Assembly: GCF_027622855.1 (NCBI RefSeq)
Contig: NZ_JAPZVR010000007.1
Location: 154,524-218,523, forward strand
Reading direction: 5' to 3'
DNA length: 64,000 nucleotides
Source: Glycomyces algeriensis
GTDB lineage: Bacteria; Actinomycetota; Actinomycetes; Mycobacteriales; Micromonosporaceae
Within the stretch, counting starts at the first letter, position 1. Each line of letters begins with the position of its first letter. The translations under genes and the position numbers were made by a program. The notes under the pieces are model-generated. The model worked only from the letters and a program-made list of their open reading frames with translations, was not told where the DNA came from and did not search any database. Of the stretch, positions 7,628 to 15,931 are shown piece by piece.

Positions 7628-7959
7628 TGCTGCTCCTCCGGTTCGGCGACGAGGCGTTCGAGCCTGTCGGTGCGGTCTTCCCAGATCCGGCGCTGCTCGG
7701 CGAGCCAGCCGTCCACGAGGGCGAGCCGCTCGCGCCGGAGCGCGCAGGTGCGCACCCGACCGGACTTGGTGGTGCGGATGAGGCCGTTGGCCTCGAGTGT
7801 GCGCACGTGCTTCATGAACGACGGAAGGGTGATCGGGAAGGCGCTGGCGAGGTCGCCGACGCTCTGGGGCCCGCGGCCGAGGCGTCGCACGACCTCGCGC
7901 CGGGTGGGGTCGGCGAGGGCGACGAAGAGTCCGTCGAGCTCCTCCGAATACTGTGCCAT
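7624..7959 (-). CDS. ArsR-family winged-helix regulator, 111 aa
   Basis: The core is LDGLFVALADPTRREVVRRLGRGPQSVGDLASAFPITLPSFMKHVRTLEANGLIRTTKSGRVRTCAL, a standard ArsR winged helix without the metal-binding cysteines, so it probably senses something other than a thiophilic metal. The ATG at 7959 gives the usual short N-terminus; an upstream ATG at 7986 would place nine residues across the operator. It is the first gene of a two-gene operon with an AHSA1 protein, an arrangement that is common in actinomycetes, and an inverted repeat upstream suggests autoregulation. Confidence 0.9.
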   Translation of the reverse strand: MAQYSEELDGLFVALADPTRREVVRRLGRGPQSVGDLASAFPITLPSFMKHVRTLEANGLIRTTKSGRVRTCALRRERLALVDGWLAEQRRIWEDRTDRLERLVAEPEEQQ

Positions 7960-7963
7960 ATGG

Positions 7964-8006
7964 CTAAGTATGACGCGGAAAAACACTTAGCGCAAGGGCT
8001 AAGTGT
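7964..8006. promoter_or_regulatory. ArsR operator: inverted repeat plus extra half-site
   Basis: ACACTTAG (7983-7990) and CTAAGTGT (7999-8006) are perfect complements around eight bases; a third CTAAGTA copy lies at 7964-7970. The set directly precedes the ArsR start at 7959 and is markedly AT-rich for this genome. Confidence 0.75.
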
Positions 8007-8068
8007 CTCCCGTTCTGCTCAGGGCGAAACGTCCTGGCCCGGCGGGCCCCGCGGACTTACGATGAGGC

Positions 8069-8416
8069 ATGGCCGAGACTGCTGCACCGGATCCCGCGAA
8101 CCAGCCCGCCCCGACCCCGGACGGCGAACCGCTGTGGCGCGACGCCCTCGGCGAGAGTCTCCGCGCCCTGCGCCACGACCGCGGCGAGAAGCTCACCGAC
8201 ACCGCCGGCCGCGCCGGCATCTCACCCCAGTACCTCTCCGAGATCGAACGCGGCATGAAGGACCCCTCGAGCGAGATGATCGCCGCCGTCGCCGGGGCCC
8301 TCGAACTCACGCTCACCGACCTGACGGTGGCCGTCGCCGAGCGCCTGCAGGCCGTCCAGTTCTCCGCGTCCGTCGCCGCCTACGTGCACGACTCCGCGTA
8401 CGCCCTGGCCGCCTAG
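8069..8416 (+). CDS. popR: XRE-family regulator, PopR/ClgR-like, 115 aa
   Basis: A single helix-turn-helix ALGESLRALRHDRGEKLTDTAGRAGISPQYLSEIERGMKDPSSEMIAAVAGAL at residues 27-80 matches the ClgR/PopR group of actinomycete clp regulators. The protein ends ALAA. In Streptomyces PopR is reported to activate the clpP3-clpP4 operon and to be degraded by ClpP1P2 through a C-terminal Ala-Ala, so the LAA end fits a self-limiting activator. The gene is convergent with, and overlaps by four bases, a two-gene clpP operon. In Streptomyces the regulator gene also lies beside that operon. The assignment rests on family resemblance and context. Confidence 0.75.
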   Translation: MAETAAPDPANQPAPTPDGEPLWRDALGESLRALRHDRGEKLTDTAGRAGISPQYLSEIERGMKDPSSEMIAAVAGALELTLTDLTVAVAERLQAVQFSASVAAYVHDSAYALAA

Positions 8417-9000
8417 CGCTCCTCCATCACGTGGTCGATCAGGCCGTAGTCCTTCGCGGCCCCGGCCGTGAAGACCCGGTCCCGGTCGGTGTCCGCGCGC
8501 AGCGCCTCGGCGCTCTGCCCGGTGTGGCGCGAGAGGATCGCCTCGATGTCCGCCCGCACCCGCACGATCTCGTCCGCGGCCAGGATGAGGTCCGGGATCG
8601 TCCCGCGCCCCTGCGCGGCGGGCTGGTGGAGCACGACGCGCGCGTGCGGCAGCGCCGCCCGCATCCCCTCGGCACCGGCCGCGAGCAGCACCGCGCCGAC
8701 CGCGACGGCCTGGCCGACGCACGTGGTCGCGACCTTCGCCTTGATGTACCGCATCGTGTCGTAGATGGCGAGCATCGCGCTCGGGTCGCCGCCCTCGCAG
8801 TTGATGAACAGGTTGATGGTGCGCTCGGAGTTCTCCGCGTCGAGGTGGAGGAGCTGCGCGACGAGCGCGTTCGCCACCCCCGCGTCGATGCCGGTGCCCA
8901 GGTAGATGATCCGCTCGGACAAGAGGTACGAGTAGACGTCCATGATCCGCTCGCCGCGGTCGTTCTTCGTGATCACATTGGGGATCGAGTACGTGCTCAT
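8413..9000 (-). CDS. ClpP-like subunit lacking the catalytic serine, 195 aa
   Basis: A full-length ClpP fold: YLLSERIIYLGTGID near residue 24, FINCEGGDP near 65, then CVGQAVAVGAVLLAAG, PHARVVLHQP and TDRDRVFTAGAAKDYGLIDHV. The nucleophile position in active ClpP (GxAxSxG) is alanine here at residue 100, codon GCG at 8701-8703; His125 and Asp174 remain. It should therefore be proteolytically dead, like ClpR subunits, and probably forms mixed rings with the active subunit encoded just upstream, whose stop it overlaps by four bases. The ATG at 9000 is fixed by that overlap. The usual SPGG loop is EGG here. Confidence 0.85.
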   Translation of the reverse strand: MSTYSIPNVITKNDRGERIMDVYSYLLSERIIYLGTGIDAGVANALVAQLLHLDAENSERTINLFINCEGGDPSAMLAIYDTMRYIKAKVATTCVGQAVAVGAVLLAAGAEGMRAALPHARVVLHQPAAQGRGTIPDLILAADEIVRVRADIEAILSRHTGQSAEALRADTDRDRVFTAGAAKDYGLIDHVMEER

Positions 9001-9626
9001 GCGGAGGCTCCTTCGCGGTTGATGCCGAGGCCGATGCCGCGGCGGGCGTGCGGGGCGATCTCGTCGAACGCGGTCACGACGGCGTCGATGAACCCGTAGT
9101 CGAGCGCCTCGGGCGCCGTGTACCAGCGGTCGTGGAGCGAGTCCTCGAAGATCCGCTCGACGCTCTGGCCCGTGTCCTCGGCGATGAGGCCGAGCACGGT
9201 GTCGCGGGTGTGGCGCAGGTCGTTGGCCTGCAGTTCGATGTCGACGGCGGCGCCGGCGATCCCGGCCGAGCCCTGGTGCATCAGGACGCGCGCGTGCGGC
9301 AGCGCCCGGCGCTTGCCCTTCGTGCCCGAGGAGAGCAGGAACTGGCCCGCGCTGCACGCCAAGCCCAGCGCCAATGTGGACACATCACAGGGGATGAGCC
9401 GCATGACGTCCCGGATCGCCAGCATCGACGGCACCGACCCGCCCGGGGAGTGGATCCACAATGCGATGTCGGCGTTGGCGTTCTCGCCTGCGAGGGAGAG
9501 CATCTGCGTGGCCAGCAGGGTCCCGTTGTCGTCGTCCAGCGCGCCGTCGAGGACGAGCACGCGCTGCTGGTACAGCTCGCGCCTGGCCCGGTCGTCGAAC
9601 AGCGGCGGTTTCCCGTTTTCACTCAT
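8997..9626 (-). CDS. clpP: ATP-dependent Clp protease proteolytic subunit, 209 aa
   Basis: All ClpP hallmarks are present: YQQRVLVLDGALDDD, WIHSPGGSV, the nucleophile Ser92 in GLACSAGQFLL, His117 in HARVLMHQ and Asp166 in LHDRWYTAPEALDYGFID. It should assemble a heptameric or tetradecameric chamber with a Clp ATPase in the cytoplasm. The order ClpP-active then ClpP-inactive next to a PopR-like regulator matches the stress-induced second clpP operon of Streptomyces (clpP3-clpP4). ATG at 9626 is the first that yields the standard N-terminus; upstream in-frame sequence is Arg-rich and implausible. Translationally coupled to the following subunit. Confidence 0.9.
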   Translation of the reverse strand: MSENGKPPLFDDRARRELYQQRVLVLDGALDDDNGTLLATQMLSLAGENANADIALWIHSPGGSVPSMLAIRDVMRLIPCDVSTLALGLACSAGQFLLSSGTKGKRRALPHARVLMHQGSAGIAGAAVDIELQANDLRHTRDTVLGLIAEDTGQSVERIFEDSLHDRWYTAPEALDYGFIDAVVTAFDEIAPHARRGIGLGINREGASA

Positions 9627-9745
9627 GACTCCACGATGCGTGCGCCCGCGCCTGGGCCGCAACCGAATCTGCCCCCGGCGGATCTGCTCTGAGCAGCGCG
9701 GCCGAAATCCCGCGGGCCGGGCACCGCGCTGCCTAGGCTCCACGC

Positions 9746-10291
9746 ATGACCAGATGGATACGACACCAGCGCGCGTGCGCCGCCGCCGCGGCCGCGTTCG
9801 CCCTGCTCGGGGCCGCCGCGTGCGGCGACTCCGACGGCGGCGACTCAAACTCGGGCTACGGCACCGACCCGACCACTGCGGACAGCTCCGAGTCGGCCTC
9901 GCCTTCGGAGGCGCCCTCCGCCGCGGACACCGCCTCGCTCGCCACCGCCACCGACGACGACCACGGCGAGTTCCTCGTCGACAACGACGGCTTCGCCCTC
10001 TACCTGTTCACCACGGACACGCCCGACACGCCGACCTGCTACGACACGTGCGCGACCGCCTGGCCGCCGCTGCTCACCGACACCGCCGACGTGACCGCGG
10101 GCGGCGCGGTGGACGCCGCGCTCATCGGCACCGCCGAGCGCACCGACGGCACCATGCAAGTCACCTACAACGGCTGGCCGCTCTACTACTACACCGAGGA
10201 CGACGAGCCTGGCGAGACGGAAGGCCAAGGCGTGCAGAGCGTCTGGTACCTGGTGGCGCCCAACGGCGACGCCAACACCACCGACAACTAG
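9746..10291 (+). CDS. Secreted lipoprotein with two PF03640-type repeats, 181 aa
   Basis: Signal peptide with a lipobox (LLGAAACG, Cys26 as the lipidated residue) followed by a Ser/Ala/Asp linker. Two repeats follow: GFALYLFTTDTPDTPTCYDTCATAWPPL and GWPLYYYTEDDEPGETEGQGVQSVWYLVAPNG, the Yx(F/W/Y)xxD pattern of the COG4315 lipoprotein family. The cysteine pair in the first repeat is also typical of the family. Function is unknown; some members are proposed to be cell-surface redox proteins. The gene stands alone between the clp operon and the two-component system. Confidence 0.85.
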   Translation: MTRWIRHQRACAAAAAAFALLGAAACGDSDGGDSNSGYGTDPTTADSSESASPSEAPSAADTASLATATDDDHGEFLVDNDGFALYLFTTDTPDTPTCYDTCATAWPPLLTDTADVTAGGAVDAALIGTAERTDGTMQVTYNGWPLYYYTEDDEPGETEGQGVQSVWYLVAPNGDANTTDN

Positions 10292-10977
10292 GGCTGCGGG
10301 CCGTCCGCGCGGCGCCAGCGGTAGCGGCGCTCCGGGCGGCCCCGCCCCGCGTACTTCAACGCGACCTCCGCCCGGCCGGTCTCGGCCAGCTGCTCCAGGT
10401 AGCGGCGGGCGCTCACCCGCGACACCCCGATCCGCTCGGCGCACTCGGCCGCCGAAAGCGAACTCGCCGCCTCCCGCAGCGCCCCCTCCACCAGCTTCGC
10501 GGTCTCGCTGCTGAACCCCTTGGGCAGCAACGCGATCGGCCCCGTCGCGGGTCGGTCGAACGCCCGGTCGACATCGGCCTGGTCGTGCACCGCCGCAGCG
10601 GCCAGCCCCGCCCGCCGGTTCGCGTACTGCTCGAGGCGCTCGGCGAAGTCGTCGTAACTGAAGGGCTTGAGCAGGTAGGAGACCACCCCGAGGCGCACGG
10701 CCGCGCGCACCGCCTCCGCCTCGCGGGCCGCCGAGATCACCATGACATCGCACTCGTGGCCTTCCGCGCGCATGCGCGGCAGCAGGTCGAGCCCGAACAC
10801 GTCCGGCAGGTACAGGTCCAGGAGCACCAGGTCGGGGCGGTGCTCACTGATCGCCGCGAGGGCCTCCTCGCCGCTGCGGGCGCTGGCGACGGCGCGGAAG
10901 CCGGGGGTGCGCTCGACGAAGCCCCGGTGGATGTTGACCAGCCGGAAGTCGTCGTCGACGACCAGCACATCGATCAT
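10288..10977 (-). CDS. CitB/DcuR-type response regulator, 229 aa
   Basis: A receiver domain begins MIDVLVVDDDFRLVNIH with phospho-acceptor Asp54 in LVLLDLYLPD and the lysine in YLLKPF near residue 104, followed by a C-terminal winged helix (LSAAECAERIGVSRVSARRYLEQLAETGRAEVALKYAGRGRPERRYRW), the CitB-type DNA-binding end. It lies 11 bases after the matching histidine kinase and is encoded divergently from the tctCBA transport operon, the expected arrangement for regulation of tricarboxylate uptake. It overlaps the stop of the upstream convergent lipoprotein gene by four bases. Confidence 0.9.
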   Translation of the reverse strand: MIDVLVVDDDFRLVNIHRGFVERTPGFRAVASARSGEEALAAISEHRPDLVLLDLYLPDVFGLDLLPRMRAEGHECDVMVISAAREAEAVRAAVRLGVVSYLLKPFSYDDFAERLEQYANRRAGLAAAAVHDQADVDRAFDRPATGPIALLPKGFSSETAKLVEGALREAASSLSAAECAERIGVSRVSARRYLEQLAETGRAEVALKYAGRGRPERRYRWRRADGPQP

Positions 10978-10988
10978 GTCGGGTTCCT

Positions 10989-12665
10989 TCAGCGGGCGGA
11001 CGGGGTCGGAGCGGGTTCGTGGAGGAGCGGCAGGACCGCGGTGAAGCGGGCGCCCTGCTCGGTGTGCTCCAGGGCCACCGAGCCGCCGTGATGCTCGCAC
11101 ACGAGCTTCGTGAGCGCAAGTCCGATGCCGTGCTCGCCAGCTGCGGCTTTGGTCGTATAGCCGTGCTCGAAGACCTCCCCGGCGGTCTCGGGCGGGACGC
11201 CGGGGCCGGAGTCGTGCACGGAGATCCGCACGGCCCCATCACTCTCGACGATGGCGACCGCCACCCAGGCATCGGTGTCGCTGCGGCGGGGCAGCGGCGC
11301 GTCGCGGGCGTGCCCGGCGGCGGCCTCGACGGCGTTGTCGACGAGGTTGCCCAGGACGGTGCCGACGTCGGCGGAGTCCTCGGGATCGAGCGGCGCGAGC
11401 GCGCTCTCGGCGACGATGTCGAGCCGCACCCGCCGCTCGGCCGCCTGCGCGGACTTGGCCATGAGGAGCGCGGCGATCGCCTTGTCGCGGATAGGTTCGG
11501 CGATGTGCAGTTCGAGGGACTGGCGGTGCCGGTTGAGGGCGTCGATGTAGGCCACGACCTCGTCCTGCTCGCCGATCTGGATGAGCCCGGAGATGGTGTG
11601 GAGCTTGTTGTCGAACTCGTGGGCCTGCGCGCGCAGGGCCTCGGCGGTGGACCGGAACGAGCCGAGGTCGCGTTCGAGCTGGGCGAGCTCGGTGCGGTCG
11701 CGCAGGGTGGCGACCGAGCCGAGGGAGCGGCCGTCCTTGGCGACGGGCATGCGGTTGACGACGAGCACGCGGTTGCCCTGCAGGACGACCTGGTCGGCGC
11801 CCGCGGCGGTGCCGGTGAGCACGTCCCGCAGCCGCGCGGTGAGGCCGAGCTCGTCGACGAGGGCGCCGACGGCGGTCTCGGGCAGGTCGAGGAGGCGGCG
11901 GGCCACGTCGTTGACGAGCGTGACCCGGTGCTGCGGGTCGAGGGCGACGACCCCTTCGGCGATGCCGTAGAGCATCGCTTCGCGGTGCTCGGCTAGCCCT
12001 GCGATCTCGCGCGGCTCCATGCCGAACGTCTGGCGCTTGATGCGGCGGGCGAGTAGCCAGGACCCGGCGATGCCCAGTGCGGAGGCGATCCCGAGGTAGA
12101 GCAGCAGGTCGGGGCTGTCTCCGGCGAGCAGCGCGGCCGGGGAGGGGACCTCCTGGCCGACGACGGCGACGCCGAGCTGCACGATCGGGCCGTCGTCCCC
12201 GTCCGCGGGGCCGAGCACGGGGGCCTGGCCGACGAGCTCGGTGCGGCCGCCGATCTCGATCTCGCCCCGCCAGCCGCGCCCGTCGAGCACGCCCGGACCG
12301 AGCGGCAGTTCGGTGCCGATGAGCAGCGGGTTCGTGGACGCCACGACCTCACCGGCCGCGTCGGCGATCGTCACCGAGGACACCAGCCACCGCTCGAGGC
12401 TCGACTGGATCTCCGGCGCGAGGGTCTGCGCGGGCGCCGGCGCGGGGAGCCGGCTGCGCACCAGGTCGGAGGAGGCGAGGCTCTCGGCGAGCTGCGTGAC
12501 CCGGCGGCCCTGCTCGATCGCGAACACCGCCTGCGACTGCGCGAGCGAGACGCCGGCGACGGCCGCGAGCACGAGGAGGATCACCGTCAGCTGGGAGGCG
12601 AGCAGCTGGCCGGCGAGCGTTGGGCGCTTCCTGAACACAATGAACTCAATGATCGTTACGGACAC
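10989..12665 (-). CDS. CitA/DcuS-type sensor histidine kinase, 558 aa
   Basis: Membrane helix near residues 18-40, an extracytoplasmic sensor domain to about 185, a second helix near 187-206, a PAS domain near 230-325 and the SpoOB_a-type dimerisation region with phospho-acceptor His349 in AQAHEFDNKLHTISGLIQIG, then an HATPase domain with DNAVEAA and SGPGVPPE...TTKAAAGEHGIGLALTKLV. The HEFxNKLH signature is the CitA/DcuS group, which senses di- or tricarboxylates in the periplasmic PAS-like domain. The start is a GTG at 12665 or a later GTG at 12638. It pairs with the response regulator immediately downstream and is divergent from the tct transporter, which is the likely target. Confidence 0.9.
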   Translation of the reverse strand: MSVTIIEFIVFRKRPTLAGQLLASQLTVILLVLAAVAGVSLAQSQAVFAIEQGRRVTQLAESLASSDLVRSRLPAPAPAQTLAPEIQSSLERWLVSSVTIADAAGEVVASTNPLLIGTELPLGPGVLDGRGWRGEIEIGGRTELVGQAPVLGPADGDDGPIVQLGVAVVGQEVPSPAALLAGDSPDLLLYLGIASALGIAGSWLLARRIKRQTFGMEPREIAGLAEHREAMLYGIAEGVVALDPQHRVTLVNDVARRLLDLPETAVGALVDELGLTARLRDVLTGTAAGADQVVLQGNRVLVVNRMPVAKDGRSLGSVATLRDRTELAQLERDLGSFRSTAEALRAQAHEFDNKLHTISGLIQIGEQDEVVAYIDALNRHRQSLELHIAEPIRDKAIAALLMAKSAQAAERRVRLDIVAESALAPLDPEDSADVGTVLGNLVDNAVEAAAGHARDAPLPRRSDTDAWVAVAIVESDGAVRISVHDSGPGVPPETAGEVFEHGYTTKAAAGEHGIGLALTKLVCEHHGGSVALEHTEQGARFTAVLPLLHEPAPTPSAR

Positions 12666-12738
12666 AAGGCTGACGCCGGGGCCGCGTCGGGGTGACCATC
12701 GTCTCTCACACCACCCTCGAAATGAAAGAGCAACGACG

Positions 12739-13737
12739 ATGAAATTTCACCGGAGGGCCTTCCTCAGCGCCGCGGCGGCCGTCCCCCTCGCTGCCACGGC
12801 TTCGGCTTGCGGCATGACCGCCGAAGACGGCGGGAGCGACGGGGGACCCCTCACCGGTCTGCGGATCATGGTGCCCAACAGCCCCGGCGGCGGCTACGAC
12901 ACGACCGCCCGCTCCATCGCCAGGATCATGGAGGACGAGGAGATCGCCAAGGCCGTCGAGGTGTTCAACCTCGAGGGCGCGGGCGGCACGGTGGGCCTCC
13001 AGCGGGTCGTGGGCGAGGAGGGCAACGGCGAGCTCGCCATGCAGATGGGCCTGGGCGTCGTGGGCGCCTCGTACACCCAGAACTCCGAGGCGAAGCTGAC
13101 CGGCACCACTCCGATCGCGAAGATCGTCGAGGAGTCCGGCGCCATCGTCGTGCCCGTCAACTCGCCGTTCCAGACCATCGACGACCTGGTGGCGGCCTGG
13201 TCGGCCGACCTCAAGGGCGTCACCGCGGGCGGCGGCTCCTCCCCCGGCGGGCCCGACCACCTGCTGCCGATGCAGCTCGCGAAGGCCGTCGGCATCGACC
13301 CGACGCAGGTCAACTACGTCTCGTACGACGGCGGCGGGGAGCTCCTGCCCGCGCTGCTGGGCGAGAAGATCAGCTTCGGCGCGAGCGGCGTGGGCGAGTT
13401 CATCGACCAGATCGAGGCCGGCCAGCTGCGGGTCCTCGCGGTCTCCGGCGCCGAGCGGGTGGCGCTCGTGCCCGACGCGCCCTCGTTCGCCGAGTCCGGC
13501 ATCGACCTCGAGTTCACGAACTGGCGCGGCTGGGTGGCCCCGCCCGGGATCGCGGACGCCGACCGCGACAAGTGGATCGACGCGCTCACCGCCATGCACG
13601 ACTCCGCCGCCTGGCAGGAGGAGCTCGAGAAGCAGGGCTGGACCGACGCGTTCATCACCGGCGACGACTTCGGCGCCTTCCTCACCGAGCAGGACGCGAC
13701 GGTGGCGGCGACGCTCCAGGAACTGGGCCTGGCATGA
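12739..13737 (+). CDS. tctC: Tripartite tricarboxylate transporter substrate-binding protein, 332 aa
   Basis: The N-terminus MKFHRRAFLSAAAAVPLAATASACG carries an RR pair, a hydrophobic core and a lipobox, so it is probably a Tat or Sec lipoprotein. The body has the Bug/TctC pattern: LRIMVPNSPGGGYDTTARSIARIM, VFNLEGAGGTVGLQRV, and VSYDGGGELLPALLGEKISFGASGVGEFIDQIEAGQLRVLAVSGAER. These proteins deliver citrate or a related carboxylate to the TctAB membrane complex. It starts 73 bases after the divergent histidine kinase and overlaps the next gene by four bases. Confidence 0.9.
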   Translation: MKFHRRAFLSAAAAVPLAATASACGMTAEDGGSDGGPLTGLRIMVPNSPGGGYDTTARSIARIMEDEEIAKAVEVFNLEGAGGTVGLQRVVGEEGNGELAMQMGLGVVGASYTQNSEAKLTGTTPIAKIVEESGAIVVPVNSPFQTIDDLVAAWSADLKGVTAGGGSSPGGPDHLLPMQLAKAVGIDPTQVNYVSYDGGGELLPALLGEKISFGASGVGEFIDQIEAGQLRVLAVSGAERVALVPDAPSFAESGIDLEFTNWRGWVAPPGIADADRDKWIDALTAMHDSAAWQEELEKQGWTDAFITGDDFGAFLTEQDATVAATLQELGLA

Positions 13738-14348
13738 CCCCCGGCAACGACACCGGCAGTCACACCAGCGTCGACTCCGACCGTGACAGCGGCGTTGACA
13801 GCGTTCTCGAGAGCGGCCTCGAGGGCAGCCTTGCGAGCACAGCCGAGCCGGCGGAGTCCGAGGCTCCCGCGCCGAAGCGCGACCTCGCGCAGCTGTGGGT
13901 GTGCGGGTTCCTCGCAGTGCTCGGCGTCCTCGTGGTCGTCGACGCCGCCCGCCTCGGCGGGTTCTCCGCGTCGAACGACCCGATCGGCCCCAAGCCGGTG
14001 CCGATCATCCTCGGCGTGCTGCTCGTCGCCGTCGCGGTCTTCTACGCGCTCGACGCCGTGCGCGGCGGGCACGGCGAGGACGAGGGCGCGAACGCGGGCG
14101 ACCGGTACGACTGGAAGACGATCGGCCTGCTCTGCGCCGTGTTCATCGCGAACGTGCTGCTCATCGACTGGCTCGGCTGGGTGATCTCCGGGTCGCTCCT
14201 GTTCTGGGGCTGCGCGATCGTGCTGGGCTCGCGCCGGTACTTCCTGACGCTGGCCGCGGCGGTCGTGCTCGGCCTGGCCACGTTCTACGGGTTCGCGATC
14301 GGCCTGGGCCTCGGCCTGCCGGCCGGCGTGCTCCAGGGCATTCTGTAG
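13734..14348 (+). CDS. tctB: TctB-like small membrane subunit, 204 aa
   Basis: An acidic, disordered 55-residue N-terminal tail (Asp/Ser/Glu-rich) precedes four predicted helices (near residues 60-80, 92-112, 130-150 and 165-200), the standard topology of TctB. The ATG overlaps the tctC stop (ATGA at 13734-13737), fixing the start. The long tail is unusual compared with bare bacterial TctB proteins and might be protruding at the cytoplasmic side, which is inference. It sits between tctC and tctA in one operon. Confidence 0.85.
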   Translation: MTPGNDTGSHTSVDSDRDSGVDSVLESGLEGSLASTAEPAESEAPAPKRDLAQLWVCGFLAVLGVLVVVDAARLGGFSASNDPIGPKPVPIILGVLLVAVAVFYALDAVRGGHGEDEGANAGDRYDWKTIGLLCAVFIANVLLIDWLGWVISGSLLFWGCAIVLGSRRYFLTLAAAVVLGLATFYGFAIGLGLGLPAGVLQGIL

Positions 14349-14357
14349 GGGGCGGGC

Positions 14358-15866
14358 ATGGAGAACCTCAACGCCCTCATCGACGGCTTCGGCGCGATCC
14401 TGACGCCGGGGAACCTGCTCATCGCCCTCATCGGCGTCACCATCGGCACGGCCGTGGGGATGCTGCCGGGCCTCGGCACCGCGATGGCGATCGCGCTGCT
14501 GCTGCCGATCACGTACGGCATGGAGCCGACCCAGGCGTTCATCATGTTCGGCGGGATCTTCTATGGCGGCATGTACGGCGGCTCGACCACCGCGATCCTG
14601 CTGAACACGCCCGGCCAATCGTCCTCAGTGGTCACCGTGCTCGAGGGCTACAAGATGGCCCGCAACGGACGCGGCGGCCAGGCCCTCGCGACCGCGGCCA
14701 TCGGCTCGTTCGTGGCCGGCACGATCGCCACGATCGCGCTCGTGTTCGTCACGCCGATCACCGTGGAGTTCGCGATCGGCCTCGGTGCACCCGAGTACTT
14801 CGCGATCATGATGCTCGCGCTCATCGCGACGGCCTCCGTGCTCGGCTCCTCGCGCATCCGCGGCTTCGCTTCGCTCCTGATGGGCCTGGTCATCGGCACC
14901 ATCGGCATCGACGCGGTGACCGGCCAGCAGCGCCTCACGTACGGCGTCCCGGAACTGGCGAACGGCATCGACATCGTCGTGGTCGCGGTCGGCGCGTTCG
15001 CGGTCGGCGAAGCACTGTGGACGGCGGCCCGCCGCCGCAACGGCAAGGACGAGATCGTCCCGGTCGGCCGGGTCTGGATGGGCCGCAGCGACTGGCGGCG
15101 CTCCTGGGGCCCGTGGCTGCGCGGCTCAGCGCTGGGCTTCCCGTTCGGCGCCGTCCCCGCCGGTGGCGCCGAGGTGCCCACGTTCCTGTCCTATGTGACG
15201 GAACGACGGCTCTCAAAGCACAAGGACGAGTTCGGGAACGGCGCGATCGAAGGCGTCGCGGGCCCGGAGGCCGCCAACAACGCCTCCGCGGCGGGCACGC
15301 TCGTGCCGATGCTCGCACTCGGCCTGCCGTGCAACGCGACCGCAGCGGTCATGCTGGCCGCGTTCCAGACCTACGGCATCCAGCCGGGGCCGCTCCTGTT
15401 CGAGAAGGAGTCGGCGCTGGTGTGGACGCTCATCGCGGGCCTGTTCGTGGGCAACGCGATGCTGCTGGTGCTGAACATGCCGCTCATCCCGATGTGGGTG
15501 AAGCTGCTGCGCATCCCGAAGCCGTACCTGTTCGCGGGCATCCTGTTCTTCGCGTCGATGGGCGCGTATGCGACGAGCGGCCAGGCGTTCGAGCTGTACA
15601 TCCTGCTGGCGCTCGGTCTGATCGGACTCGCCATGCGGCGCTTCGGGATTCCAATGCTGCCGATGATCGTGGGCGTGATCCTCGGCCCGATGGCCGAGCG
15701 GCAGGCGCGCATGTCGCTGCAGCTCTCGGGCGGTGACCTCTCGGGCCTGATCGGCGGTCCGGTGGCATGGACCGTGTACGCGGTGGTGGCCGTGATCGCC
15801 CTGTGGCCGCTGGTGTCGCTGGCCCGCCGCCGGGCGGCGAAGGGCCGCGAGGCCGTCGCAGCTTAG
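14358..15866 (+). CDS. tctA: TctA-like large membrane subunit, 502 aa
   Basis: About twelve hydrophobic segments with the family motifs [51 protein letters not shown] and the internal repeat-related [62 protein letters not shown], all typical of TctA. It is the transport pore of the tripartite tricarboxylate uptake system. It follows tctB by nine bases with a GGGG leader and is the last gene before a strong terminator. Confidence 0.9.
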   Translation: MENLNALIDGFGAILTPGNLLIALIGVTIGTAVGMLPGLGTAMAIALLLPITYGMEPTQAFIMFGGIFYGGMYGGSTTAILLNTPGQSSSVVTVLEGYKMARNGRGGQALATAAIGSFVAGTIATIALVFVTPITVEFAIGLGAPEYFAIMMLALIATASVLGSSRIRGFASLLMGLVIGTIGIDAVTGQQRLTYGVPELANGIDIVVVAVGAFAVGEALWTAARRRNGKDEIVPVGRVWMGRSDWRRSWGPWLRGSALGFPFGAVPAGGAEVPTFLSYVTERRLSKHKDEFGNGAIEGVAGPEAANNASAAGTLVPMLALGLPCNATAAVMLAAFQTYGIQPGPLLFEKESALVWTLIAGLFVGNAMLLVLNMPLIPMWVKLLRIPKPYLFAGILFFASMGAYATSGQAFELYILLALGLIGLAMRRFGIPMLPMIVGVILGPMAERQARMSLQLSGGDLSGLIGGPVAWTVYAVVAVIALWPLVSLARRRAAKGREAVAA

Positions 15867-15876
15867 TTGGAGGGGG

Positions 15877-15908
15877 AGGTGCGGGCCGGTGGCAACCGGC
15901 CCGCACCT
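15877..15908 (+). terminator. Rho-independent-like terminator of the tctCBA operon
   Basis: A 14-base perfect stem AGGTGCGGGCCGGT (15877-15890) and ACCGGCCCGCACCT (15895-15908) with a GGCA loop, followed by GTTTCTGTTT. It lies ten bases after the tctA stop and also near the end of the convergent membrane-protein gene, so it may stop both. Confidence 0.85.
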
Positions 15909-15931
15909 GTTTCTGTTTCCCAGCAGGGCTC

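Noticed and set aside
9627-9745. A ClgR-box-like operator upstream of the clpP operon.
   Set aside because: No symmetrical site of the expected type could be seen; only weak partial matches.
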